Source: a candidate division KSB1 bacterium (GTDB lineage Bacteria; Zhuqueibacterota; Zhuqueibacteria; Thermofontimicrobiales; Thermofontimicrobiaceae). Taken from it: a DNA stretch of 52,645 nucleotides. Shown one piece after another: positions 17,019 to 25,068 of the stretch; position 1 is the first letter of the stretch, and each line of letters starts with the position of its first letter. The notes under the pieces are model-generated. The model saw nothing but the letters and a program-made list of their open reading frames with translations. It was not told the origin of the DNA and ran no database searches. Where the stretch lies: NCBI GenBank assembly GCA_034506395.1, contig JAPDPQ010000034.1, positions 1-52,645 on the forward strand. Reading direction: 5' to 3'. A program made the translations under genes and the position numbers.

Positions 17019-17810
17019 ATGAAAAAGACCCATTTATTTTACCTCGTCGTCACAGGGATGATGCTTAATTTTATCGCCCATTGTAGCAAATTGCAAGAAG
17101 ACTTGCCGACCCAACCTCAAGCGCCACCAGTTCAGGCTCATCCTTCTGGCTGGACAGATACCCTGGCAGCGAGTTTTCATGGCAATTATATCCGCCAGCA
17201 CCAGTGGGATCTGACGAGCTGCCAACAATGTCATGGGAAAGATTACGCTGGTGGGACATCGAAGAGTTCTTGCAATACCTGCCATATAGGCACGCCTGAG
17301 GGGTGTACCACCTGTCATGGCGGTGTTGACAACAACACAGGCGCTCCACCTAAAGATTTGCAGGGCAATAAAACCACGACGGTAAAAGGCGTCGGCGCTC
17401 ATACTATTCACCTCACAGGCGGGGCTTTTAGCAACGGTTTTGCCTGCACCGAATGCCACAAAAAAGTGGAGCATTTCAACGACAGCCATCATATTGGCCC
17501 CGAGCTGTTGCCTGCTGAAATCGTCTGGGGCGAGCTGGCCAAAAAAGGTGATGCCGAGCCATTGTGGGATGGAGTCCAGACCTGTCAAAATGTCTATTGC
17601 CATGGCGAGTTCAAATATGGCAACAAAGACAATAATCCCTCTTGGATCAAAGTTGATAGCAGCCAGGCTCAATGCGGTTCGTGTCATGGTTTGCCGCCAG
17701 CCGATCCTCATCCGGCTGTCACCCTGTGCTATTTTTGTCATCCTGGCGTGGTCAATGCATCGATGGAGATCATTGACAAAAACAAGCACATTAATGGAGA
17801 AAAAGATTAA
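17019..17810 (+). CDS. Multiheme c-type lipoprotein with a CX4CH site
   Basis: The 263-aa product starts with a hydrophobic signal ending FIAHC, a probable lipobox with Cys22. It carries six CxxCH motifs (CQQCH, CNTCH, CTTCH, CTECH, CGSCH, CYFCH) and one CQNVYCH (CX4CH). A CX4CH followed by CxxCH matches the Geobacter-type 'C4xC..C2xCH' domain of predicted outer-membrane cytochromes. It is thus probably a lipid-anchored heptaheme electron carrier in the outer membrane, encoded just before a beta-barrel protein with which it could form a porin-cytochrome conduit. The tail after the last heme is short. Which face of the outer membrane it occupies cannot be told. Confidence 0.83.
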   Translation: MKKTHLFYLVVTGMMLNFIAHCSKLQEDLPTQPQAPPVQAHPSGWTDTLAASFHGNYIRQHQWDLTSCQQCHGKDYAGGTSKSSCNTCHIGTPEGCTTCHGGVDNNTGAPPKDLQGNKTTTVKGVGAHTIHLTGGAFSNGFACTECHKKVEHFNDSHHIGPELLPAEIVWGELAKKGDAEPLWDGVQTCQNVYCHGEFKYGNKDNNPSWIKVDSSQAQCGSCHGLPPADPHPAVTLCYFCHPGVVNASMEIIDKNKHINGEKD

Positions 17811-17822
17811 TGATAGCTCTCT

Positions 17823-17877
17823 CCCACAGAAACGAAATGCCACAGAATTAAAAAGATCAAAGATCCATTTCTGTGGG
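17823..17877. terminator. Inverted repeat after the heme lipoprotein gene
   Basis: CCCACAGAAA (17823-17832) and TTTCTGTGGG (17868-17877) are perfect 10-base inverted arms, with the partial copy CCACAGAA between them. The position 12 bases after the stop suits a terminator or mRNA-stabilising hairpin, but the loop is long and no T-run follows. Confidence 0.4.
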
Positions 17878-17924
17878 ACAGCAGTTCTGGGGGAGAAATA
17901 TACTTCTGAAAAATAGAGAAGCTT

Positions 17925-18004
17925 GTCATTCCGAGCGAAGCGAGGAATCCTGTAATTTTAAAAGCAATAACGGATTGCCTCGTCGCTTCGCCCCTCGCAA
18001 TGAC
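17925..18004. repeat. Dispersed intergenic inverted repeat, copy B
   Basis: GTCATTCCGAGCGAAGCGAG opens the element (17925) and an imperfect inverse ending GCAATGAC closes it (18004). It is related to copy A at 9679-9765. It sits between the heme lipoprotein and the beta-barrel gene. Confidence 0.65.
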
Positions 18005-18096
18005 TTTGTTATTTTACATGAATTTAGTAGGAAAAAGACTTTCTAAGCCAAGCTCGAATGAACAAAGCGAACGTATCTCAACATGGAGACTCCAAC

Positions 18097-19383
18097 ATGA
18101 AAACTGCTTGCCATTGTTTTCTAATAATTGTGTTTTTGTTGATTGTCATAGCCGCCCCCAATTATGCTCAAACCATCAACGCCAGGTTTACCACTGCAGC
18201 CTACGCCTGGGAGCAACAGGAGATCGATTCCTCGAAGGCGGATCATTTTCGCTTTTACCAATTGGCGCAACTGTCCATCGGCAGGCTGGGGCTGCCCAAT
18301 CTCTCGTTTCACAGCTATATCCAATTCTCCAATGACTTTTCCGATCAGGCAGTTGATGATCCCCGCTGGTGGATTTATAACTGCTATTTCGATTTGAAAA
18401 ATATTGCAAATGCCATTGACGTTAGTCTGGGACGGCAACGCATTTATGCTGGGGTCGGCTATGGCACGGTGGATGGCTTGCAATTGCAATATCGAGTGAA
18501 GGATTATTTTAAAATCAAATTTTATATCGGAACCCTGGCCCCGCTCGCCAAATCTACTGAAGTCCGCGATTTTAATTCTGATAATCTCACTTACGGCTTT
18601 CATTTGTCATCGACAAAGTTGAAAAAAGTGCGCCTCGGTTTGAGCTATGCTCGCCAGAGCGTGGAGCCAATGCAATATCGCTCGCCTGGTCTATACACAG
18701 GCACATTTCGGCTGGAGCATCCCATAACTGTGTGGCAAAAGGAACTGATTGGGTTGGATGTGAGCAGCCAGGTGTCCTCAAAATTTCAGCTCAATGGTCG
18801 GCTGGATTTCAATCTTCAGGCAGAAAATGTAAAGCGAGGCGAATTGGGCGGGCGCTATCAATTCAATCGAAATTTCGAAATCGGGCTGGACTATATCTAT
18901 CGCACACCGTACATCGATCAGAATTCAATCTTTTCGGTGTTCGAGATCAATCCCAATCAGGAACTCGCCTTGCAGGGACGCTATCGCTGGAATGATTATC
19001 AATTTTATTTAACGGCGGCCAACGTGATTTTAGAGGATGACAACAATTTTCGGCTTGGCCTGGGGTGCAGTTGGAAGTCGCTCTACCTGGGATATAATCG
19101 ACGGGCGGGCTATGGTGGCGATAGCGATGGATTAACGTTCAATTTCAGCTATCCTTTGTTGCCGAAGCTGAATGTCACGCTCGGCTCGAATTTCGCTTCG
19201 TACCGATTCTCTGAATTTTCGACTGAAAAGGATCAGGCAGTGGCAGGCGTGCTGGGATTGGATTATAGCCCCACCAAAAATCTGACGTTGCAAGCGGAGG
19301 GTCAAGTTTTAAATAACAAGATTTTCAGTCATGATGTGCGGTTTTTCTTCAGAGGAACGTATGCATTGTTTCAGCGGCTGTGA
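18097..19383 (+). CDS. Outer-membrane beta-barrel protein, putative conduit partner
   Basis: From the ATG at 18097 (GGAG nine bases upstream; an in-frame ATG at 18058 lacks one) the protein has 428 residues. A signal peptide ends APNYAQ, and then comes continuous amphipathic beta-strand pattern with many aromatic residues (YIQFSND, YRYRW, LGYNRRAGYG) to a C-terminal GTYALFQRL. This is the look of a barrel of about 16-20 strands. I do not recognise it as MtrB/PioB by sequence. Its place between a heme lipoprotein and a 14-heme cytochrome makes a porin-cytochrome conduit the natural inference, as in Geobacter porin-cytochrome clusters. It contains no CxxCH. Confidence 0.75.
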   Translation: MKTACHCFLIIVFLLIVIAAPNYAQTINARFTTAAYAWEQQEIDSSKADHFRFYQLAQLSIGRLGLPNLSFHSYIQFSNDFSDQAVDDPRWWIYNCYFDLKNIANAIDVSLGRQRIYAGVGYGTVDGLQLQYRVKDYFKIKFYIGTLAPLAKSTEVRDFNSDNLTYGFHLSSTKLKKVRLGLSYARQSVEPMQYRSPGLYTGTFRLEHPITVWQKELIGLDVSSQVSSKFQLNGRLDFNLQAENVKRGELGGRYQFNRNFEIGLDYIYRTPYIDQNSIFSVFEINPNQELALQGRYRWNDYQFYLTAANVILEDDNNFRLGLGCSWKSLYLGYNRRAGYGGDSDGLTFNFSYPLLPKLNVTLGSNFASYRFSEFSTEKDQAVAGVLGLDYSPTKNLTLQAEGQVLNNKIFSHDVRFFFRGTYALFQRL

Positions 19384-19393
19384 CGATTTTTCC

Positions 19394-19463
19394 CCAACGG
19401 ATGATAAAACGCCAACGGATGTTTTTCTAAAAGAAAATCTGTTGATGTTCCATCATCCGTTGG
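19394..19463. repeat. Inverted and direct repeat of CCAACGGATG
   Basis: CCAACGGATGAT (19394-19405) pairs with ATCATCCGTTGG (19452-19463). A second direct copy of CCAACGGATG lies at 19412-19421. The element directly follows the barrel gene and may end its transcript or be an extragenic repeat. Similar 'GGATGAT' and 'ATCATCCGTT' bits occur near 11417 and 50944. Confidence 0.55.
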
Positions 19464-19535
19464 ATAGATTGTTTCATGATAATCAAAAAAGTCGCGTCAT
19501 ATAAATTCCCAAAAATCTCTTTTCAGGAGAGAGTA

Positions 19536-20708
19536 ATGAAAAAGCAATTCATTTTGATCTTGTCAGGCATCTTAATTTTGAGTAGTTTCCTTTTTATCAA
19601 TGCCCAGGATAAGCAAGGGATATCGAAGAGCCCGAAATTCTCGCACCAGAAACACCTCAAAGACGAAGGGATGGAATGTACCGATTGTCATGCTTCCATT
19701 GCCCAGAGCACCAAAGCTGACGATCGTAACCTCCCAGGCCATGATGTTTGCCAGAACTGCCATGACGTCGAGGACGATCAGAAATGTACATATTGCCACA
19801 TCGATCTGGGAAATCTGGAGCCCTGGCCTACTCCAATGCGAAAATTTTATTTCAACCATCAGGCACATGGTAAGTTGTCCTGCCAGAAATGCCATGAAGG
19901 GATCGAGAAGGCAGACATCGGCGGTGGCAAATTCATTCCTTCCCAGCAGAATTGTAATTCTTGTCACAACGGTCTGACTGCCACGATGGAATGCTTAGAA
20001 TGCCATTCGAGCTCCACTCCATTTCGACCTGACAATCACGTTCCTGCTTGGTCTCGGGAACATGCCGTTCATGTGAGAGCGAATGTAAGCGATTGCGGCC
20101 ATTGTCATACCGGGAATTACTGCCAGGAGTGCCATGAGTCCACGAGTTTGATTACCACCAAAATTCTGCCTCAGAGTTATTACCCCAATTACTCGCCGCA
20201 TCTGAAAGGGCAGGAAAACCAAGTGATCAAATCGGTCCACGGTTTGAACTATCGGTTTGTGCATCAGCTTGATGCGGCAGGAAAGGAGAAAGATTGCCAG
20301 ATCTGTCACGAGACTTCGAGCTACTGTGCTCAATGCCACAATTCAGGCTTCAATGCCCAGATGCGACCTGCATGGCATGGTGGTCCCGATTGGGGTGCTA
20401 TTGCGCTGGGCGTTGGCACGGGCGGTGGCCGCCATGCGGAATTGGCTCGACGGGATATCGAACGCTGTGCCGCCTGCCACGAAGTCCAGGGCGCTGATCC
20501 CGCCTGTTTGCAGTGCCATACCGATTTTGATGGAATCCGAAATACCAATCCCAAAACCCATGGCTCGGGCTTTGCCAATCGTTTCGAGGAAGACTCGGAT
20601 TTCCATCACGATGATGGAGCAATTTGCTTTACCTGCCATACGAATACCAAACGGGCAGGCGTGGGATTTTGTGGCTATTGCCATGGTCACAAGGAGGACG
20701 AGCATTGA
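19536..20708 (+). CDS. 14-heme periplasmic c-type cytochrome
   Basis: The start is the ATG at 19536, preceded by CAGGAGAGAGTA; the open frame to 19476 is non-coding. The 390-aa protein has a signal peptide ending FINAQ and 14 CxxCH motifs: CTDCH, CQNCH, CTYCH, CQKCH, CNSCH, CLECH, CGHCH, CQECH, CQICH, CAQCH, CAACH, CLQCH, CFTCH and CGYCH. That is about one heme per 26 residues, a packing typical of extended nanowire-like triheme-repeat cytochromes of the c7 type. No lipobox or sorting tail is present, so it should be soluble in the periplasm and bridge the inner-membrane modules to the outer-membrane conduit. The spacing of motifs is irregular, so clean domain repeats are not obvious. Confidence 0.88.
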   Translation: MKKQFILILSGILILSSFLFINAQDKQGISKSPKFSHQKHLKDEGMECTDCHASIAQSTKADDRNLPGHDVCQNCHDVEDDQKCTYCHIDLGNLEPWPTPMRKFYFNHQAHGKLSCQKCHEGIEKADIGGGKFIPSQQNCNSCHNGLTATMECLECHSSSTPFRPDNHVPAWSREHAVHVRANVSDCGHCHTGNYCQECHESTSLITTKILPQSYYPNYSPHLKGQENQVIKSVHGLNYRFVHQLDAAGKEKDCQICHETSSYCAQCHNSGFNAQMRPAWHGGPDWGAIALGVGTGGGRHAELARRDIERCAACHEVQGADPACLQCHTDFDGIRNTNPKTHGSGFANRFEEDSDFHHDDGAICFTCHTNTKRAGVGFCGYCHGHKEDEH

Positions 20709-20953
20709 TAGCGACCCGCAGGCGGTAGCTGGGTCATCATCGCCGAATTGATCGAAGCCACTCGTCGCTTTTCATCGTAATAGCCGTAGAAAAATAATTA
20801 TGCTAACTCATCTGAAAAGTTGTTGTTCGATCGCATAAGTTAATTGAGCTGATCGAAATCGAATCATTAACACTTCACCAAGGGTGTGCACTATTTTAAA
20901 TTTTTGCTCGTTAATTACAAACCGTAAATCGTCATCAAATAGAGAGGAAAGCG

Positions 20954-22921
20954 TTGAATTACAGATTCCCTTTAATTGTGATGTTATTGTTAATGGCCAC
21001 GAGTAGAATCAGCTTGGGCCAGGTGAAAACTTCAGACTGCATGGAGTGCCATGGGGATAAAGATTTAACCAAAGTGAAAAACGATTCCGTTGAAATATCG
21101 TTGTTCATTGATATAGATAAATTCGGGAATTCAGTCCATGGCGGCTTTGAATGTGTAGATTGTCACCGCGATATCAATGAAATTCCCCATGAGGAAAACC
21201 TGAGGCATCCCGATTGCAATCAATGTCACGACGAGGTGGCAGCCCAATATTTCCAGAGTTTGCACGGCATGAGCTTAGCGAAGGGCAATGAGGATGCACC
21301 TTATTGTTGGGATTGCCATACTTCGCACTATGTTTATGCTGGGCAAGATTCATTATCGATGACTTCGAAATTGAATCAACCAGCCACCTGTGCCAAATGC
21401 CATTCCGATCAGCGGGTGATCACGAAATACAATATTCCCATTGCCAATCCATCCGATCGATACATTACCAGCGTCCATTATCGAGCGATCAAAGAAAAAG
21501 GCGCAACGGAATCCGCCTCGTGTAGCGATTGTCATGGAGTTCACGACTTAGAGGCAAAATCGCACCCGACTTCAAGGATCAACAAATTCAACATCCCGAA
21601 AACCTGCTCGCAATGCCACGGGGGGATCTATCAAGAATACATTGAGAGCATCCATGGCGTGGGATTGATCGCTGGGCGCACCGATAACCCTGTCTGTACC
21701 GACTGCCACTCGGAACATGGGATCAAAGCACATACGGACCCGACTTCGACAGTTTACGCGACTGTGGTTTCGCAAACTCTCTGCGCCAATTGCCACCAGG
21801 CCGAACGCATCGTGGCAAAATATGGTCTAAAAGAAAATGTTGTGAAAAGCTATTACGACAGTTACCACGGCCTAGCGGTTCGGGGGGGATCTGTGGTCTC
21901 GGCGAATTGTGCCAGTTGCCATGGCGTGCATAACATTCGTCCATCTAGCGACCCCAAATCTACCATTCACAAATCGAATCTTGCGAAGACTTGCGGCACC
22001 TGCCACCCTGGGGTTAGCGAGAAAGTAGCCCAAGGCTCAATTCACGTCTACGCTTCTCCCCAATCGGACAAAATCATCTACTATGTCACGATTTTTTATT
22101 ACACCCTAATTTTTGGCGTGATTGGGGGGATGGTATTTCACAATGCCCTTGACTTTCGCAAAAAGCTGGTTGGTAAATTCAGAGGTGACTTTGTCCCCCA
22201 TCTCGCTAATTTCGATGGCGGAATGATAGAACGGCTGACGTTGAATGAACGAGTTCAGCATTTCCTATTGATGGGTAGCTTTATTGTGCTCGTGTATTCT
22301 GGCTTTGCTTTGAAATTTCCCGAAGCCTGGTGGGCTGCCCCACTGGTCCGCTGGGAAGGAGCGATAGTCTTTCGTGGATGGTTGCACCGAGTAGCTGCTA
22401 TGGTCCTGATCGGTTTAGCTATCTACCATGTGTTCTATCTGATCACCACGAAACGAGGCAAAGAACAGATCAAAGCGCTTATTCCAAAATTAAAAGACCT
22501 GCAGGATGTCATTCAGATGCTCAAGTACTACCTCGGTATCGTCGATGAAAAACCCAAATTCGATCGATACAATTACATCGAAAAGGCAGAATATTGGGCA
22601 CTCATTTGGGGCACGGTGGTCATGTCAGTTACTGGCTTTATCTTATGGTTTGAGAACATCTCGCTGCGCTGGTTCCCCAAATGGATCACCGATGTCAGCA
22701 CAGTCATTCATCTCTATGAGGCAGTTCTGGCGACCCTGGCGATTCTGGTGTGGCATTTCTATTTCCAGTTCATCGATCCGAGCATCTATCCGATGAATAC
22801 CACTTGTCTCACAGGCAAAATGCCAGAAGATCATTTTCGGGAAGAACATCCGTTAGAATATGAGCGGCTTTTGGCTGAAAAAACGGAATTAGCCAGTTCT
22901 GACCAAGCTGAATCCCTTTAA
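20954..22921 (+). CDS. CbcL-like fusion: 11-heme cytochrome c with cytochrome-b membrane domain
   Basis: The 655-aa protein starts at TTG (20954, GAGGAAAG upstream), has a signal peptide ending SLGQ and eleven CxxCH motifs over about 355 residues. Five membrane helices follow (about 375-400, 432-455, 472-495, 535-556 and 575-597), with His residues at helix ends (FH, QH, LHR, YHVFY, IHLYE, WHFYF) suited to bind b hemes. A conserved tail reads HFREEHPLEY. This layout, periplasmic multiheme c plus a HydC/FdnI-type diheme b domain, is that of Geobacter CbcL, which moves electrons from menaquinol toward low-potential extracellular acceptors. The same role is inferred. It is probably cotranscribed with the upstream 14-heme gene, although 245 bases separate them. 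Confidence 0.86.
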   Translation: MNYRFPLIVMLLLMATSRISLGQVKTSDCMECHGDKDLTKVKNDSVEISLFIDIDKFGNSVHGGFECVDCHRDINEIPHEENLRHPDCNQCHDEVAAQYFQSLHGMSLAKGNEDAPYCWDCHTSHYVYAGQDSLSMTSKLNQPATCAKCHSDQRVITKYNIPIANPSDRYITSVHYRAIKEKGATESASCSDCHGVHDLEAKSHPTSRINKFNIPKTCSQCHGGIYQEYIESIHGVGLIAGRTDNPVCTDCHSEHGIKAHTDPTSTVYATVVSQTLCANCHQAERIVAKYGLKENVVKSYYDSYHGLAVRGGSVVSANCASCHGVHNIRPSSDPKSTIHKSNLAKTCGTCHPGVSEKVAQGSIHVYASPQSDKIIYYVTIFYYTLIFGVIGGMVFHNALDFRKKLVGKFRGDFVPHLANFDGGMIERLTLNERVQHFLLMGSFIVLVYSGFALKFPEAWWAAPLVRWEGAIVFRGWLHRVAAMVLIGLAIYHVFYLITTKRGKEQIKALIPKLKDLQDVIQMLKYYLGIVDEKPKFDRYNYIEKAEYWALIWGTVVMSVTGFILWFENISLRWFPKWITDVSTVIHLYEAVLATLAILVWHFYFQFIDPSIYPMNTTCLTGKMPEDHFREEHPLEYERLLAEKTELASSDQAESL

Positions 22922-23001
22922 AATTTCTTAATCGTATCATCCAAGCTTCTAAATCTAATAGTCAGATATAAAAGACTTTCCAAATAAATTTGGAGCAAAA
23001 A

Positions 23002-24171
23002 ATGGTCGTTATCATCGTAATCATAACCGTTATTATCTTCGTGCTGGCGGATTATTTCGTTCGACTTACCATGCAGAAGGCTGAGGAAAGGAAATTAAAA
23101 AAGGAACGAGCGGCAGCGTTGGATACTAGTTTGCGTTTGGATTTCACCACAGAAGCAAAAACCCTTAAACGTGTCGAAGTTGACAATCCGAAAGCCAAAA
23201 TTTTAGCTGTGGATGACGAGGAGATCGTGCTCGCCAGTTTCCGTAAAATTTTGGTCCTGGCTGGGTATTCAATTGATACGGTTGAAACAGGTCCCGAGGC
23301 ATTAGGGCTGATTCAGAAACATGACTACGACTTTGTGTTCACCGATTTAAAAATGCCTGATATGGACGGTATTGAAGTGACAAAGGCGGTCAAACATCTG
23401 CGGCCAGATATCGACGTCATCGTTATTACAGGGTATGCTACCATCGAATCGGCTGTTGAAACCATGAAATATGGAGCGATGGACTATGTGCAGAAACCAT
23501 TCACGGAAGACGAACTGGTCGCATTCGTCAATAAAGCACTCATCCGTCGCCAAGATCGAATTGAAAAAACCACTAAACCTCAGGTGCGTTTGGTTACTCC
23601 ATCGATTGGGGAATCGACATCGAAACATGAAATCAATGTCCCTTCTGGCATTTTCCTGTCTCCATGTCACTCATGGATCAGCTTAGAGCGCAATGGCTTA
23701 GTGCGTATTGGCATTGATGATTTTGCACAGAAGATGCTTGGTAAGTTCGACAAACTGACATTACCCAATCGGGGTCAGCGTGTAAATAAAGGGGAGCATC
23801 TGTTTTCGGTCCATAAAAGCAACCAGACGATCACCTTTCCTGCCCCGATCAGTGGCAAGGTCGTTTCAGTCCATGCCGAGCTGAACAATCGAATCAATCT
23901 GCTCCATATTAAGCCCTACGAATTGGGATGGATTTGCAGCATTGAACCGTCCAATCTCCATGAAGATTTGAAGATGTTAAAAATTGGAGCAGAGGCTGTC
24001 GATTGGTATCAGAAAGAGGTCGACAAATATCAAGAAATGGTCAAATCCATCGTTCGTGAGCAGGAAAAAATGAGGGGTGAAAGAGAAATCTCACCAGGAG
24101 AAGCAGCCGAACAATTACAACGGGAAATTTGGGCGCGATTTCCAACTTCTTTTCTTCAATCATGTTTTTAG
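23002..24171 (+). CDS. Membrane-anchored receiver fused to a GcvH/lipoyl-like domain
   Basis: The ATG at 23002 is six bases after GGAG; an in-frame TTG at 22990 lacks a site. The 389-aa product has an N-terminal membrane helix (1-20), a charged coil (about 25-60), a receiver (about 63-180, phospho-acceptor Asp115 in FTDLKMP, Lys in VQKPFT) and a C-terminal GcvH-like barrelled domain (about 205-330) with the hallmark PAPISGKV turn. In glycine-cleavage H proteins the lipoylated Lys sits ten residues before the SG of that turn. Here that position is Asn, with a Lys two residues earlier, so lipoylation is doubtful. The domain may bind a partner instead. A paralogue faces it at 24268-25068. No DNA-binding domain is present. 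Confidence 0.8.
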   Translation: MVVIIVIITVIIFVLADYFVRLTMQKAEERKLKKERAAALDTSLRLDFTTEAKTLKRVEVDNPKAKILAVDDEEIVLASFRKILVLAGYSIDTVETGPEALGLIQKHDYDFVFTDLKMPDMDGIEVTKAVKHLRPDIDVIVITGYATIESAVETMKYGAMDYVQKPFTEDELVAFVNKALIRRQDRIEKTTKPQVRLVTPSIGESTSKHEINVPSGIFLSPCHSWISLERNGLVRIGIDDFAQKMLGKFDKLTLPNRGQRVNKGEHLFSVHKSNQTITFPAPISGKVVSVHAELNNRINLLHIKPYELGWICSIEPSNLHEDLKMLKIGAEAVDWYQKEVDKYQEMVKSIVREQEKMRGEREISPGEAAEQLQREIWARFPTSFLQSCF

Positions 24172-24267
24172 ACGTGGATTAAAAATTTCATTCAATCAAA
24201 GTTTTGCATCGAAACCAACAAGGAGACAAACGATTGAAATAATGTGAAAAATAATTTCTGTAAAATT

Positions 24268-25068
24268 TTATTGGTGGTTGAGATTATCCAATTCGCTCTC
24301 TAAACAGGTAGGAAGCATTTTTAATAACCAGCCCCGACCAAATGGGTCGGAGTTGATCAGATTGGGATTCTGCTGGAGTTCATGATTTATTTCAATCACT
24401 TTGCCACTGAGCGGTGCCCAAACCAAGTGAATAAGTTCCTTGCTCTCAAAAATTCGAACGCATAAATTGCCCTGCCAAAGATCTGAATAGCGGGTTGGAA
24501 ATTCGATCCTTTCAAGAGGTCCAATCCGTCCAAAAAAGGTCTGGCCAATCCCGAATGTTACAGCCCCTTCGGATTCCAGCCTTGCCCAGGAATGCTGGCC
24601 CAAAAAATAATAATCACTCTTTTCTTTCTTCCAAGCTTTACTAATCTCAGCAGAGCTGACATGCTTTGCATCTCGTTGTCCTGCATCTTTTATTATAGCC
24701 CTATGCCTCATCGCTCGGTAAACCACCCCCAACAACTCATGGACATCAAACGGCTTGGGAAGGAAATCGAAGGCACCTGCACGAAAGCTGCGGATTGCAT
24801 TCTCGACCATGGCATATCCCGAAATAATGATCACAGGAACATCAGGATGGGTAATTTTCAGTCGATTGATTAAATCAATCCCAGAGACGCGAGGCAGCAT
24901 CAAATCGGATATGATCAATTTATAGCTATTTTGCTCCAGTTTTTCAATTGCGGTTTCAACATCAACAGCCTCATCGATATTGAATCCCTCTAAAACAAGC
25001 AACTTCCTGGTCGCTTTGACAATAATTTGTTCATCGTCAATAATGAGTATATCAAATTGTTGATTCAT
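24268..25068 (-). CDS. Response regulator with GcvH/lipoyl-like domain
   Basis: The 266-aa protein has an N-terminal receiver (residues 5-120; DD pocket, phospho-acceptor Asp55 in IISDLMLP, Lys in LPKPFD), a linker and a GcvH-like domain (about 150-255) with APLSGKVIEINHEL. The lipoyl-lysine position is occupied by Glu, with Lys shifted by one, so the usual modification is unlikely. It overlaps the upstream kinase gene by 17 bases, which makes them a cognate pair. Unlike its paralogue at 23002 it has no membrane helix. The two share many receiver residues and probably arose by duplication. No DNA-binding part is present, so the output is presumably a protein interaction. Confidence 0.82.
   Translation of the reverse strand: MNQQFDILIIDDEQIIVKATRKLLVLEGFNIDEAVDVETAIEKLEQNSYKLIISDLMLPRVSGIDLINRLKITHPDVPVIIISGYAMVENAIRSFRAGAFDFLPKPFDVHELLGVVYRAMRHRAIIKDAGQRDAKHVSSAEISKAWKKEKSDYYFLGQHSWARLESEGAVTFGIGQTFFGRIGPLERIEFPTRYSDLWQGNLCVRIFESKELIHLVWAPLSGKVIEINHELQQNPNLINSDPFGRGWLLKMLPTCLESELDNLNHQ

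Noticed and set aside
17034..17843. 269-aa minus-strand frame opposite the heme lipoprotein
   Set aside because: It is the antisense shadow of a clear multiheme gene; codon bias of CxxCH-rich genes opens such frames.
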